NCBI GenBank assembly: GCA_024364735.1
Contig: JAGFNQ010000946.1
Location: 298,294 to 362,293, forward strand
Direction of reading: 5' to 3'
Source: Boesenbergia rotunda
Lineage: Eukaryota; Streptophyta; Magnoliopsida; Zingiberales; Zingiberaceae
Length of the DNA stretch: 64,000 nt
Each line of letters begins with the position of its first letter. Within the stretch, counting starts at the first letter, position 1. The translations under genes were made by a program, and so were the position numbers. Positions 11,557-23,246 of this stretch are shown here, piece by piece. The notes beneath the pieces are model-generated. The model worked only from the letters and a program-made list of their open reading frames with translations, was not told where the DNA came from and searched no databases.

Positions 11557-13698
11557 CTATTGTTCTCTTACTGTCATACATCTAACTCCCATGTCCTCCA
11601 CATGCCGGTCAACAGCTCTAGCTGGAAGAGCTTTAGTGAAAGGATCTTCCAAGTTGTGCTCAGATGCAATCTTGGCGACAGCCACTTCTCCTCGCTTTAC
11701 AATCTCTCGTAGCAGGTGGTACTTGTGCTCTATGTGTTTACTCGCCTTATGTGCTCGTGGTTCCTTCGAGTTTGCAACTGCACCACTGTTATCACAAAAG
11801 ATTGTGATAGATCTGGGCAAACCAGGAATCACACCCAAGTCCATGATGAAGTTTCTGAGCCATACAGCTTGCTTGGCTGCCTCTGAGGCTGCCACAGATT
11901 CAGCTTCCATGGTGGAGTCCGCCACGCATTTCTGCTTGACACTCCTCTAGACAATGGCTCCACCTCCTAAAGTAAACACAAACCCCGAGGTAGACTTACT
12001 CTTATCCCTATCTGATTGGAAATCTGAGTCTGTGTAACCCCCAGGGACTAATTTGTCTGCTCGGTAAACCAGCATATAATCCCTAATCCGTCTTAGGTAT
12101 TTTAATATATGCTTTACCGCTGTCCAATGTCCCTGTCTAGGGTTACTCTGATATATGTTAACCATGCCCACGATAAAACAGATATCATGTCTCATGCACA
12201 ACATAGCATACATGAGGCTTCCTACTGCCGAAGCATAAGGAACCACCTTCATTTTCTCTATCTCTTTTGATGTTTTCGGGCACATCTCCTTGGATAGAGG
12301 AACTCCATGCCTGAAGGGTAGGAAACCCTTCTTGGAGTTTTCTATGCTAAAACGAGACAAGACAGTGTCAACATATGAAGCTTGGGATAAGCACAACATC
12401 CTTTTCTGGCGATCCCTTATGACTTTGATCCCGAGGATGTGTCCCACTTCTCCCATGTCCTTCATATCAAACTGCTTTGATAACCAGACCCTTATGTCTA
12501 ATAACATTTTGACATTGTTGCCAATTAACAAAATGTCATCTACGTAAAGTACAAGAAACACCACTACGTTTCTGTCACATCTTTTGTATACACATGACTC
12601 ATCCGGGCTTTGAATAAATCCATATGACTGGACTACTTCATCAAAGTGGATGTTCCAAGATCTTGAAGCTTGCTTCAATCCATAGATGGATCGATTAAGC
12701 TTGCACACTAGATGCTCTTTGCCCTTTTCAATGAACCCTTCTAGTTGCTGCATGTAGATAGTCTCCTCAAGACTTCCGTTAAGGAAAGCCGTCTTGACAT
12801 CCATCTGTCATACCTCATAGTCCATATAAGCTGCAATAGATAAGAGAATCCGGATCGACTTAAGCATGGCTACCGGCGAAAAGGTCTCCTCATAATCGAT
12901 ACCCTCTTTCTGAGTGTACCCTTTCGCAACAAGCCTTACTTTGAAGGTCTCAACCTTCCCGTCTGATCCTCTCTTTCTTTTGTAGATCCACATGCATCCA
13001 ATGACTTTTACACCATTGTGTGGTTCTACTAGCTCCCAGACATGGTTAGAATCCATCGATTCTATCTCGGAGTTCATTGCCCCTTTCCAAGAATCTGCAT
13101 CCTTATCTTGGAGGGTCTCGTCATAGGTCCAGGGATCCGGTTCATGTTTACCAGAGACCAAGTCCGAAGACTCTCCCAAAAACATGAACCACTTAAGCTG
13201 TCTAACAACCATCCCACTACGACGAGGCACGACCTGTGTATCCTCAGTGACACGCGGTGCAGTGACTTGTGGTGTGTCCTCTTGTACAATTGGTCCTAAG
13301 GTCGGAACCTCCCCTCTTAACTCTTCAAGCACTAGTCTACTCATTGGCTTATGGTTCATCACATAGTCCTCTTCCAAGAATTTGGCATTTGTTCTAACAA
13401 TTACCTTCTGATCCTTAGGACTATAGAACAGACCACCTTTCGTTCCTCTAGGATAGCCTACTAACAGACGTACCTCCGTACGAGATACCAACTTATCAGT
13501 ATCTCCCTTCTGCACATGTGCTGGACTACCCCAAATCTGAACATGTCCTAGACTGGGCATGCGCCCAGCCCACAGTTCTGTGGGAGTATGAGGGACTAAC
13601 TTAGATGGGACCAAGTTTAGTATGTACATTGCCGTTTCCAGAACGTATCCCCAGAATGAATCAGGTATGTCTGAATAGCTCATCATTGACCTAACCAT
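11557..13698 (-). pseudogene. Copia-A3 pol, C-terminal integrase, RT and RNase H
   Basis: One minus-strand reading frame runs from 13698 to 11557, broken by a TGA at 12808-12810 and a TAG at 11947-11949 (TGG in the related copy). The order is the end of the integrase core (DSFWGYVLETA), the hinge, RT (IGCMWIYKRKR, FLNGSLEE, YGLKQASRSWN, the catalytic YVDD in FLVLYVDDILLIGNN, YASAVGSLMYAMLC), then RNase H (ADSTMEAESVAAS, FCDNSGAVA, HIEHKYHLLRE). The catalytic YVDD pair is intact. This is the most complete Copia-A pol in the window. The two stops would prevent a full-length product. Confidence 0.92.
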
Positions 13699-14403
13699 TC
13701 CTCATTAGAGTCCTATTCCTTCTTTCTGTAACTCCGTTCTGTTGGGGTGTACCGGGTGCAGTTAGCTGGGACTGAATCCCAGCTTCTGATAGGTAGGTCT
13801 TAAACTATCCAAAGAGGTACTCGCCACCACGATCTGATCGTAGTGTATTGATACTTTTACCTCGATATTTCTCTACATCAGTCTTGAATTCTTTGAACTT
13901 ATCAAAGCATTCAGACTTGTGACGCATCAGGTAAATGTACCCATACCTTGAATAATCGTCAATAAAAGTGACGAAATATTCAAAGCCACCTCTAGCTAGA
14001 TTGATATAGGATCACACAAATCAGAATGAATCAGTTCTAACACATCTTTGGCCCTATACCCCTTAACCTTGAAAGGCCTCTTGGTCATCTTACCTTCCAA
14101 TCAAGACTCACAGGTCGGGAGATCCTCCACCACCAATGAACCCAGGGGCCCATCGGCTATAAACCTCTGAATCCTACTAAGGTTAATATGATCATGCCTA
14201 AGGTGCCAAAGATATGTCTGATTTATCTTAGAAGGCTCCTTTCTCTTATTCAAGTTGGATGATGAGCTATTTACTTTAGTGTGCATCGTGGGAGTTATTG
14301 GTTCTAGAGTATACAGATTGCCAACCATTGTACCCGAATAGATAATCTCTCTATTTCTCTTAATAACAACTTTATTACTAAAAGCAACAGAATATCCATC
14401 CAT
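13699..14403 (-). pseudogene. Copia-A3 integrase N-terminal and core region, broken
   Basis: From 14403 to 14101 the minus strand encodes the integrase zinc-binding domain (WHLRHDHINLSRIQRF ... CES, where family members normally have RLGH). Between 14100 and 13699 the catalytic core is recognisable only in pieces across several frames, including the DRGGEY-like and QQNG-like blocks. Nonsense and frameshift changes therefore separate protease and zinc domain from the rest of pol. Confidence 0.8.
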
Positions 14404-14409
14404 TATTAA

Positions 14410-15488
14410 CTAAGAAATCGAAATCAAATTCTTTCTAAACGAGGGTACAAAAAGACAATCTCTCAGAACTAATACTTTATTTCTCTCAAAAGATAAATAG
14501 AAAACTCCCACTGCAACTGCTGCCACCTTTGTAGCATCGCCCATGTAGATCACGATTTCATCATCCGCTAGCCATTGGGTTTCCTGGAAGCCCTGCAGAG
14601 TATTGCAGATATGGTCAATGGCTCCCGTATCTACACACGAAGTACTTGTAGATAGCACCGCTAAATATGTTTCAATGACTAAGGCTGAAGAAATATCTTT
14701 GCTTTGACGACGGGGATAGTCCGCCTTCCAGTGCCTAGTTTGCTTGCACGTGAAGCACTTGCCTTTCGGCTTCTTCACGCCAGTCCGGGGTCCTTGCGAT
14801 GCTGCTGCCTCTTGAACCCTCCTCGTTTCTTCTTCTTCCTGCCTTTCGACTCAGAAGAAGAAACCCTTTGAGTCACTATGGCATGTGAGATATAACGAAA
14901 GAGGGCCTCTACCACCTGGAGTTCTCCTAGCAGTTCACCCAACATATAATCCTTTTTGTTCATATTATAGTTGAGCCTGAACTTCTCAAAACTCCTTGGC
15001 AGAGACTGGAGTATAATATCGACCTGGGATTCCCTGTCGATCTGTGCTCCCAGTACCTCAATCTCATTGAGGTGCGCCATCATCTTTAGAACATGATCCC
15101 TCACGGGTGTCCCTTCGACCATAGTGGTCAACATCAGACTCTTCATCGCGGTTTGCCTAGCAGCTCGACCTTGGTGCCCGAAGAGATCTTTGGGGTTTAG
15201 CATCATGTCACTAGCAGTTGCCATGTCCTGATGCTGATGTTGCAGCACATTCGACATAGTTTCCATAATGTAGCACCACGCCATCTCATCTGCCCTTTTT
15301 CCACTTCTTGTAACGCTCCCTCAATTCTTCACCAGAGTCCTCTCTAGGTCTTTCCGGACATTCCTCGAAGAGTACAAATTTGTACTCCTCAGCAGTGAGG
15401 ACAATGTCAAGGTTCCACTTCCAGTCTATGTAGATTGGGTCGGTAAGTTTATTGTCCTTTAGAATTGTTGCTAGTGGGTAAAGGCCAT
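14410..15488 (-). pseudogene. Copia-A3 gag and protease, frameshifted
   Basis: The gag start is probably the ATG at 15488, but the frame breaks within a few codons. The gag core is readable from 15284 to 14775 (LNEIEVLGAQIDRESQVDIILQSLP, FRLNYNMNK). The next frame, 14778-14410, carries the zinc knuckle CFTCKQTRHWKADY, in which the last cysteine of CCHC is replaced by tyrosine. It is followed by protease with the active-site-like VDTGAIDHIC. The protein would normally form the particle, bind RNA and process the polyprotein. Overlap of the two frames at 14775-14778 suggests a small indel. Confidence 0.88.
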
Positions 15489-16458
15489 TATGAAAAACTG
15501 AGAATCACAACATACACTACTTTTAGAAATCGAAAATAAATTGATTCCTCAAAACAATTAATTTTCGAAATCAACCAGCACCCCTGTCCACCGAGAAATT
15601 TGCATGCCACGATGGTGTGGACGTATACAAATCCCTACATTTGTAAGAGGAGGTTTTACCCATCGATCTTACTATCTTGTCAACCTAAATTTTTGACAAG
15701 TAAGATCAATAGTTGGTTTCCTTTGGCTATGCAAAATAATAGTAGTGACTCCGATGGGGAGGATACTATCATTTGCATCTATGTGTGCACCATTACACGA
15801 CACTAAGAAAATTATTTCCGATTATGTGCCTTACGATAGGGAAGTACACACGCTCTTTAATAATTTTCTATAGTCTTTATTGACCCAGTGATCCACAGAA
15901 CAAGTCCATCCGATGGAGAGGAAGACACTCAAAGATGACGCGCAGACTTGTTCGCATCACTTGTCGAATTGTAATGGAAGCCATGGGACCCTTAGGGTCC
16001 CTCTCCCACTTAGTAATTTATCTTGAGGAATTTTCTAGCACTACCACACAACCAAGCACATAACCACTAACATGAAAATAAAATAGAGAAAATCCTAGAT
16101 TTTCCAACTTTCATAGCCCTTGGTCTCTTATGCGCCTCCAGTCGTGTCGTCACTTCGTTCGCTCCTCCCTTCCTTCTGCGCATGCTATCTTGAGGGATCT
16201 CTGAGCCGAAATGAATAGTTTATTATTTGCATCATCGATCCTATACTCCCCGAAAGAGTGTACATGAAATCTAGATCAACTGTAAATAAAAAACTCGGCT
16301 AAACATGTGCCGTATTTAATTACAAAAATTAAATACCAAGCCTCGTCAACCCCGAGGATTAATTAATTACAAAAATTTGCAAATCAATCACACAATACAT
16401 ATTTGGCAATGAAGTTGGAATCTCGTGCTTGCAACACAAAGTTAGCCTACGCACATCC
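15489..16458 (-). other. 5' leader of Copia-A3
   Basis: This is non-coding sequence upstream of gag on the minus strand. It is homologous, in reverse, to the Copia-A5 leader 51064-52038, including GGATGTGTGTAGGCTAACTT next to the gap. No LTR or primer binding site is reached before the run of N. I see no gene here. Confidence 0.8.
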
Positions 16459-16609
16459 NNNNNNNNNNNNNNNNNNNNNNNNNNNNNNNNNNNNNNNNNN
16501 NNNNNNNNNNNNNNNNNNNNNNNNNNNNNNNNNNNNNNNNNNNNNNNNNNNNNNNNNNNNNNNNNNNNNNNNNNNNNNNNNNNNNNNNNNNNNNNNNNNN
16601 NNNNNNNNN
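16459..16609. other. Assembly gap (151 N)
   Basis: A run of N joins the leader of a minus-strand Copia-A to the gag start of a plus-strand Copia-C. Both elements should have a 5' LTR and primer binding site here, about 1.8 kb and 2.3 kb, so the true missing sequence is probably several kilobases. Any reading frame drawn through the N run is an artefact. Confidence 0.98.
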
Positions 16610-17000
16610 CATAAACTTGCGTTCCATTTTGGACACCAATAAACTGACTGGGCCGAACTTCATGGACTGGCTTCGAAACCCGAGGATAGTCCTCAAAGCA
16701 GAAAAGCTTGCTTATGTCCTTGAAGAACAACCTCCCAACCGTCCTTCTAAAGATGCAACTCTAGACCAGTTTCCAGAGTTGCTTAACCTGCAGAAGACTG
16801 TAGAGCCTTCTGTAAAGCAGGATCAGAAGACAATACTGTTAGTTGGATCCTCGAAGAAAGGTTCTAAGAGGAAGGCCAAAGAACAGAATAAAGGGAAGAA
16901 GAAAAAGGCCAAAAAGACCGGAAAAACCCCAAAAGACACTTGCCATCATTGTGGTAAGGAGGGTCACTAGCGAAGAAACTGCAAGGTTTATCTTGAGTCC
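16610..17000 (+). pseudogene. Copia-C2 gag, internally deleted
   Basis: The gag N-terminus (RSILDTNKLTGPNFMDWL) begins just inside the gap; its ATG should lie in the N run by comparison with the C3 copy (38643). After about 45 residues the sequence jumps to PELLNLQKTVEPSVKQ, so most of the capsid part is missing compared with C3. The zinc knuckle CHHCGKEGH is followed by TAG at 16968-16970 where C3 has TGG. Gag would form the particle and bind RNA. This copy cannot. Confidence 0.88.
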
Positions 17001-18725
17001 TTGAAGAAGAAGGCATCCGATGCCCCATCTTCTTTAGGTATCTTCGTTATTGAATGCCACTCTATTTCCTCAAATACCTGGGTACTTGATACTGGGTGTG
17101 GCTCACAGATATGTAATGACATAAAGGGGCTAAGGAATAGAAGAAGGCTCGTCAAGGGAGAAGCGAATTTGCGAGTTGGAAATGGAGCAAAGGTTGCTGC
17201 TATTGCCATCGGAACATATTTGCTAAAGCTCCCGACTGGACTTGTCTTAGAATTGGATAATTGCTATTTTGTTCCTTCGTTAATAAAGAACATTATATCT
17301 ATTTCATGTTTGAATGAAAAAGGTTACCATTTAACTTTTAGTAACAATTGTTGTTACATAACTTTAAATGACGTTCTTTATAGGAATGGAACTTTGTGCA
17401 ATGGCATCTACACGTTAGATTTATCCAGTGACGTTTTCAATATCGAAGTTAACAATAAACGTGCTCGAATAGATAATCGAATAGACTCCTACACGTGGCA
17501 TTGTCGTCTTGGCCATGTAAGTAAGAAACGCATGACCGAATTACACCGATGTGGAATTTTGGAATCATTTGAACCCGGTTCATTTGATACATGCGAATCA
17601 TGCTTAAAAGGCAAGATGACCAAATTACCCTTTTCCGGAAAAGGTAATCCAGTGGGAGAGTTGCTTGGTCTAATACATACCGATGTATGTGGACCAATGT
17701 CAACTCCTGCACAAGGAGGCTATAACTACTTCATCACCTTTATCGATGATCACTCACGATTCGGGTACGTGTTCTTGATGAAACACAAATCTGAAGCTTT
17801 TGATAAATTCAAAGAGTTCAGAAATGAAGTAGAGAAACAACTTGGCAAAAGTATTAAAATACTTCGATCCGATCGGGGTGGTGAATACTTAAGTCAAGAG
17901 TTTCAAGAATATCTAAGGGACAATGGGATATTATCCCAATGGACTCCGCCATATACACCACAGTATAATGGTGTATCTGAGAGGCGAAACCGAACCTTGA
18001 TGGACATGGTTAGGTCGATGATGAATCATGCAACTCTTCCAAAATCCTTTTGGGGTTATGCACTTAAGACAGCTGTTTACTTATTAAACAGAGTCCCGAC
18101 CAAGGTAGTCTCTACTACTCCATATGAGATTTGGAATAGTAAGAAACCTCACTTAACTCACCTTAAGATATGGGGTTGTCCTGCTTATGTGAAGCGGGTT
18201 GTATCAGACAAATTGGATGCTAAGTCTGATAAATGTCTATTTATTGGATACCATAAGGAAACGAAGGGTTACCAATTCTGTCATCCCTTGGAACAAAAGG
18301 TGTTTGTTTCAAGGCATGCTGTATTTCTGGAGAAAGAGTTTCTTTTACAAGAAAACAGTGGGAGTGGCATTGAACTTGATGATGTTCAAGAAACTCCAAT
18401 AGACATCACAGAGACACCTAGTCTAAACCCACAACCAATACCTCATAATGATGAGCTATCAGTTGAACCTAAAACTACACCACCTCTTTGTAGATCTGAT
18501 AGGGCACGCAATATTTCAGAGAGATACGGATTTCTCGTAAGTGAATCGAACGACGTGTTACTCATAAGCGATGATGAACCTATCAGTTATAAAGATGTTC
18601 TGAAAAGTTCAGAAAGGGACAAATGGCTTGAGGCCATGAAGTCGGAAATGGATTCCATGTACGAAAATCAAGTATGGGACTTGGTTAACCCACCTGAAGG
18701 GATTAAGCCCATAGGGTGCAAGTAG
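17001..18725 (+). pseudogene. Copia-C2 protease, integrase and start of RT
   Basis: A 574-codon open stretch. It holds protease (VLDTGCGSQIC; the family and C3 have DTGCSSHIC), the integrase HHCC zinc domain (WHCRLGHVSKKRM ... CESCLKGK), and the catalytic core with D (HTDVCGP), D (RSDRGGEYL) and E (NGVSERRNRTL). It then has the GKG-like C-terminus (WGCPAYVKR, FIGYHKETKG) and the first part of RT (WLEAMKSEMDSM). It ends at a TAG (18723-18725) where C3 reads TGG in CKWVFKKK. The integrase catalytic triad is intact. Integrase would insert the cDNA into the genome. Loss of the gag and of RT continuity makes the element non-autonomous. Confidence 0.93.
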
Positions 18726-20028
18726 GTTTTCAAGAAGAAAACCGACATGGAAGGAAATTATGCTTAAATCCATTCGGATGCTCCTAGCCATAGCAGCTCA
18801 TTATGATTATGAGATACGACAAATGGATGTGAAAACAGCTTTCCTTAACGGAAACCTGCTTGAGGATGTATACATGATACAACCTAAAGGTTTCACATCG
18901 GTTGATAAAACCAAAGTTTGCAAGCTTCGACGATCCATATATGGACTGAAGCAAGCATCTAGGAGCTGGAACATCCGTTTTGACGAGACAATCAAAGAGT
19001 TTGATTTCTCACAAAATCCTGACGAACCTTGTGTGTACAAGAAGGTTAGTGGGAGTGCGGTCGTATTCCTAGTACTATATGTCGAAGACATATTACTTAT
19101 AGGAAATGATTTATCAGTTTTACAGACAGTTGAAATTTGGTTGTCCAAAACTTTCTCCATGAAAGACCTGGGAGAAGCAACCTATATCCTTGGGATTAGA
19201 ATCTATAGAGATAGATCAAAACGGTTGTTTGGTCTTTCGCAGTCTACATATATAGACCGAGTGCTAAAAGGGTTTAGCATGTCGGAATCCAAGAAAGGTT
19301 ACATTCCCATCAGGCATGGGATCAACCTTTCAAAGTCTATGTGTCCGCGCACAGAAGACGAGAGGATTTGCATGAATAAGATTCCCTATGCATCCGCAAT
19401 AGGATCTATCATGTATGCTATGTTATGTACAAGGCCCGATGTATCATATGCTTTGAGCGTCACAAGCAGATACCAGTCGGATCCAGGAATGGATCATTGG
19501 GCGGCTGTCAAGACAATCCTTAAGTACTTAAGAAGAACAAAGGATGTGTTCCTAATATATGGGGAAGGAGATATGGAAATACGTGGGTATACAGATGCCA
19601 GTTTCCAGACAGATAAGGATGACTCCAAATCGAAGTCTAGATACGTATTTACTTTGAATGGAAGCGCAGTAAGTTGGAAAGGTTCCAAACAAGACACCGT
19701 AGCGGATTATATCACGGAAGCAGTTTGGATCAAGAAGTTTGTCTCGAAACTTGATGAGGTTCCAACCATTGATGGTGCAGTGCCGGTTTACTGCGACAAC
19801 AATGGAGCTATTGCACAAGCAAAGGAACCATGGTCTCATCAACGATCTAAACACGTGCTTCGCCGCTATCATCTGATCAGAGAGATTATAAGTAGGAATG
19901 ACATACAAATTGAGAAAATTCCCACTGAAAGGAATTTAGCGGATCCTTTAACTAAGGCCTTGCCTCAAAGCAAGTTTGAGGGTCATGTTAGAGCTTGTGG
20001 TATTGGATACCGTAGCGATTGGCATTAG
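18726..20028 (+). pseudogene. Copia-C2 RT and RNase H, with deletions
   Basis: After the TAG at 18723, about 100 bp present in C3 (the RLVAKGYRQKQGIDYDETYSP part of RT) are missing at about 18757, which also shifts the frame. Reading resumes at 18760 (MLKSIRMLLAIAAHYDYEIRQMDVKTAFLNGN) and continues to TAG at 20026-20028. The catalytic box reads YVED instead of YVDD, changing the first catalytic aspartate. In RNase H a stretch between TVADYITEA and VWIKKF is deleted relative to C3 and other copia elements. RT and RNase H would both be inactive. Confidence 0.92.
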
Positions 20029-20031
20029 GGC

Positions 20032-20042
20032 AAGTGGGAGTT
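20032..20042 (+). other. Polypurine tract of Copia-C2
   Basis: AAGTGGGAGT-type tract directly before LTR-C2, four bases after the pol stop. It marks the start of the 3' LTR at 20043. The same tract occurs in reverse at 34708-34718 in Copia-C3. Confidence 0.8.
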
Positions 20043-22334
20043 TGTTAGTGATATGAGAGAAGTGTCCTAAGACAATCGCCTTATGATTGTAAACATTTAT
20101 TTTAATAAATGATAATTCACTATTTAAGTGTACATGTTTGTGTATTTGATTGGGATCTTAAACTCATCTACTGAATGTCCACAATACAACTCACAGCATA
20201 AGAGAATTTGTGATGGGATCACAACTTGTGATTATCTCTAAATGTGCAAATGTGAAGTATTGAAAACATCCCTAGTCGATGAATTGATAAAAACGGACAC
20301 TATCAATTCTGTTGAGACTAGCATGGGTTATTCTCTAATCAGCTGATTCTCACTGGCTGGTGACATTGGGATGTCCGGAGATAAACATGGATGCTAGTTA
20401 AGGGAACTAGTTCATTGGAGTGACTAGCTGTAAGACTTCATATGGGAATCTACATGTGGATATGTCAATGAAGTTCTTACTGCAGCTTATGTGCGATGTT
20501 CCTTTGACTTGCGGTGTTCAAGTCATCTTGGTCATGGAGACTTATACTTTAACATCTTAAGCAAGCATATCCAAGGAGGTGTGGACCCAGGATGATTGGG
20601 TATAAGCCGAAGTGCCCGAAGATGTTTGAACAACCTACAAAGGATTCACCACTCCTTGCGAGGAGATGTATACCCAGGCCTATCGTCGGATTGTTACTCA
20701 AAACCTCTGGCCAGAGTATATCATGTTTAGAGTGCGAGTCTCTTAAATACATGAGAGTAATTAGAAATCCAAAGGACGAGAAAGACACTACTTGGGCTAG
20801 GTGTGACGTAGTCAGCCTAGTGGGGACTGACACCATAGACCGTGTCCTGAACCAAGTGGGTATAAGGTGGTGAAGGGAATGGGGCACGATTCATTAGAGC
20901 TGCTGAAGGGTTTCAGAATAATTTCTTCTGAGGTCAAACCGTTGATCTTTCGATTAATTGGGGATCATGATGTACTACTAGGTGCCACTCATGATCGTTC
21001 TATAATTAATGGGTTAATTATAGACGGCCAACATAAATCGAAAGCCTATTTAGTCACACGCACTACGAGTAATCCGAGGGATTTAAAACGAGTTGAAAAT
21101 TAGATTTTCCGATCAAGAGAAATAAGTCGAATCTGAGTTAATCAGAGGCGCAATGGAAGCTAAAAATAGCTAAGTCTTTTGAAGGCTTTTTGGGCGAATT
21201 AAATGAGTTTAATTCGCGGCGTTTCGGGTTGGTTTGGCCGGCCAAAGAGGGTGTCAAAACCCCCTTCGGTGGCCAGCCACAATAAGAGGAGAAAACCAAT
21301 TAATTTTGGTTTAATTAATAAAATGAATCTAGTGCGATTTATTTTATAAATTATGGATAAATAAATTTGTATAAAGAAATTTATATAAATAAAATTTATA
21401 GAAATTTATTCTTTTATGGAAGATTAAAATAATCCATGAATTGGTTTAATTTAATTTTATAAAATCAATTATGAATTGATTTTTCCATAATAAGTAAGTT
21501 TATAAATTTCTTATAAAATTTATTCCATAATTTAAAGAGAAGAAGAATTAGTTTTATTATAAATTAGTTTATAATAAAGACTCGGTTTAAACGGAATAAT
21601 TAATAAGAAAATTTATGGGATAAATTTCTTATAACTAATTCCGTTAATTCCGTTAATTCGGTTTAGAGGGAGACTTAGCAAAGGAGTTGCTACTATATAA
21701 AGGAACCAAAGGCTAGCCCTTATTCCTAATTAAGAGATTAATTATTCTCTCCCTCTCTCTCTTAATCTCTTCTCTCTTCTCTTCTTCCCTCTCTTGCCTA
21801 GGGTCGGCGCCCACCCTAGAGGATTAGGGCCGGCGCACAAAGGACTCCTTGGAGGAGGCCGTGAGCTTCAAGAAGAAGAAGGAGAACCCGAATACGAAGA
21901 AGAAGAAGCGGATAGCGACTCCTCTCTTCTCGGAATTCGATTCCGTTACTTCGTTGGTTAGTTTCCTATCTTGCCTCTCTTGTTCATCTAGTTATGCCTT
22001 CCGAGCATCTAGTAGTTCTCGTCGGCACAAAACTCGTGACTTTGCGAAGTCATCCCGAAGAGAACTCGGCGTGGACGCGAATAGAGGCGGAGCTTCCAAG
22101 GGACGCTACGGTTGGATCTCGTCCCTTACTTCGAGTTACGAGAGGTACTTGGTAAATTTGTTTACTTTTTCGCAAAGTTTTATTTTATGATTATGTCAAC
22201 ACAATGTAAGGTTGCATGCTAGATACGAAGGAAAAATAATTTAGGAAATTATTTTATGCAATCTCTTCCGCTGCACGTAAAAATTTTGAATTTTACGAAC
22301 TCGTATCCTTGTCGACATGCACCCGGTCCCAACA
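20043..22334 (+). mobile_element. 3' LTR of Copia-C2, full length
   Basis: 2292 bp from TGTTAGTGATATGAG to CCGGTCCCAACA. It is the reference copy for LTR-C. The left end follows the polypurine tract and the right end abuts truncated LTR-B sequence, so Copia-C2 inserted into an LTR-B. TATATAAA lies at 21694-21701. The downstream leader contains (CT)n tracts (21740-21790) and short GGGC(C/T)GGCGC repeats. The short reading frames (for example 21849-22190) are not shared with the other LTR-C copies. Confidence 0.95.
21694..21701 (+). promoter_or_regulatory. TATA box of LTR-C2
   Basis: TATATAAA, in the same position as in LTR-C1 and the two minus-strand LTR-C copies. It is followed about 50 bp later by a CT-rich leader. 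Confidence 0.6.
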
Positions 22335-23246
22335 GGAACGTCGGGGCGCCCCCCACGTGTAGGCCGATCCGCATTTAACTCGGTCCGCTTCTGATCCCTT
22401 CAAACTCGGGATCAGATCTTGACCGGGGCGCTCGGGACGCTGGGGAGCCCGGGTTGACCGTGTCAAACTCTTATCCTCTTGGCTTCGCTGGAGCTGCTTC
22501 GGTAACTTCACCTGGGGGTGCCCGGGTGCAGCGGGGGCGCCCGGGAGCACGGGGGCGCCCCGAGCATGAACTGTCGAAGCCTTCTTTTGCATTATGTGTT
22601 TTGTGTTCACCTTGGGGGCGCCCGGGACACTCCGGGCGCCCTGGTCAGCTGTTGCCTCACTCCTTTGAGGCTCTCTGAGCTGCAGACACTCGTTCCTTCG
22701 GTCCTGCATCCAGGGTTAGTCCAAAACACTATAAAGTAGCAAGATGTTAGTTTATACAACCTTAGCTGTCTTGGTTCTGTCTTTGGGTCTCTAAAATGGA
22801 ACCCTAGGTCGAACCGACGCCTATTGTTCCCTCGACGGGGAACGCGTCCTCAGCTACTCCTCTCGGGAGAATGTACCTGATGCCAACCGCTCCTCTGGTT
22901 GGACTTTTGCCTAGCGGTCCTTCGTCAGGTCTTGGATACCAAGCTGTCCTTCACCCGGTGCCTAGCTGTCCTTCGCTAGGGCTTCAGTACCCTGGCATTC
23001 CTTCGCCAGTGCCTAGCAGTCCTTCGCTAGAGCTTTGTGACCTGGCATTCCTTCGCCAGTGCCTAGCAGTCCTTCACTAGGACGTTTTACCCTAGCATTC
23101 CTTCGCCAGTGCTTAGCAGTCCTTCGCTAGGACTTTTTACCCTGCACACTAGAGTAACATGTTTAGATAACAAGTAAGACTTAACTTTTGAGCCTTGTTG
23201 CCATTATCAAAACTCATGTTCGACTTGGGTGCTTTCTGCACCAACA
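22335..23246 (-). mobile_element. LTR-B3, truncated
   Basis: On the minus strand it starts TGTTGGTGCAGAAAGC at 23246 and runs through a minisatellite (22910-23130) into a dense GGGCGCC array (22335-22645). It is then cut by LTR-C2. The sequence after 23246 is not a polypurine tract, so it is a 5' LTR or solo LTR sitting in the gypsy-type fragment that follows. Confidence 0.88.
22910..23130 (-). repeat. Minisatellite of LTR-B3
   Basis: Direct units containing GCCTAGCAGTCCTTCGC and CTGGCATTCCTTCGCC alternate about every 30 bp. The same two half-units, reversed, form the array in LTR-B4 (53668-53935). Confidence 0.85.

Noticed and set aside
16359..16730. Reading frames that run through the N gap
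   Set aside because: Translation across unknown bases; the two sides belong to different elements on different strands.
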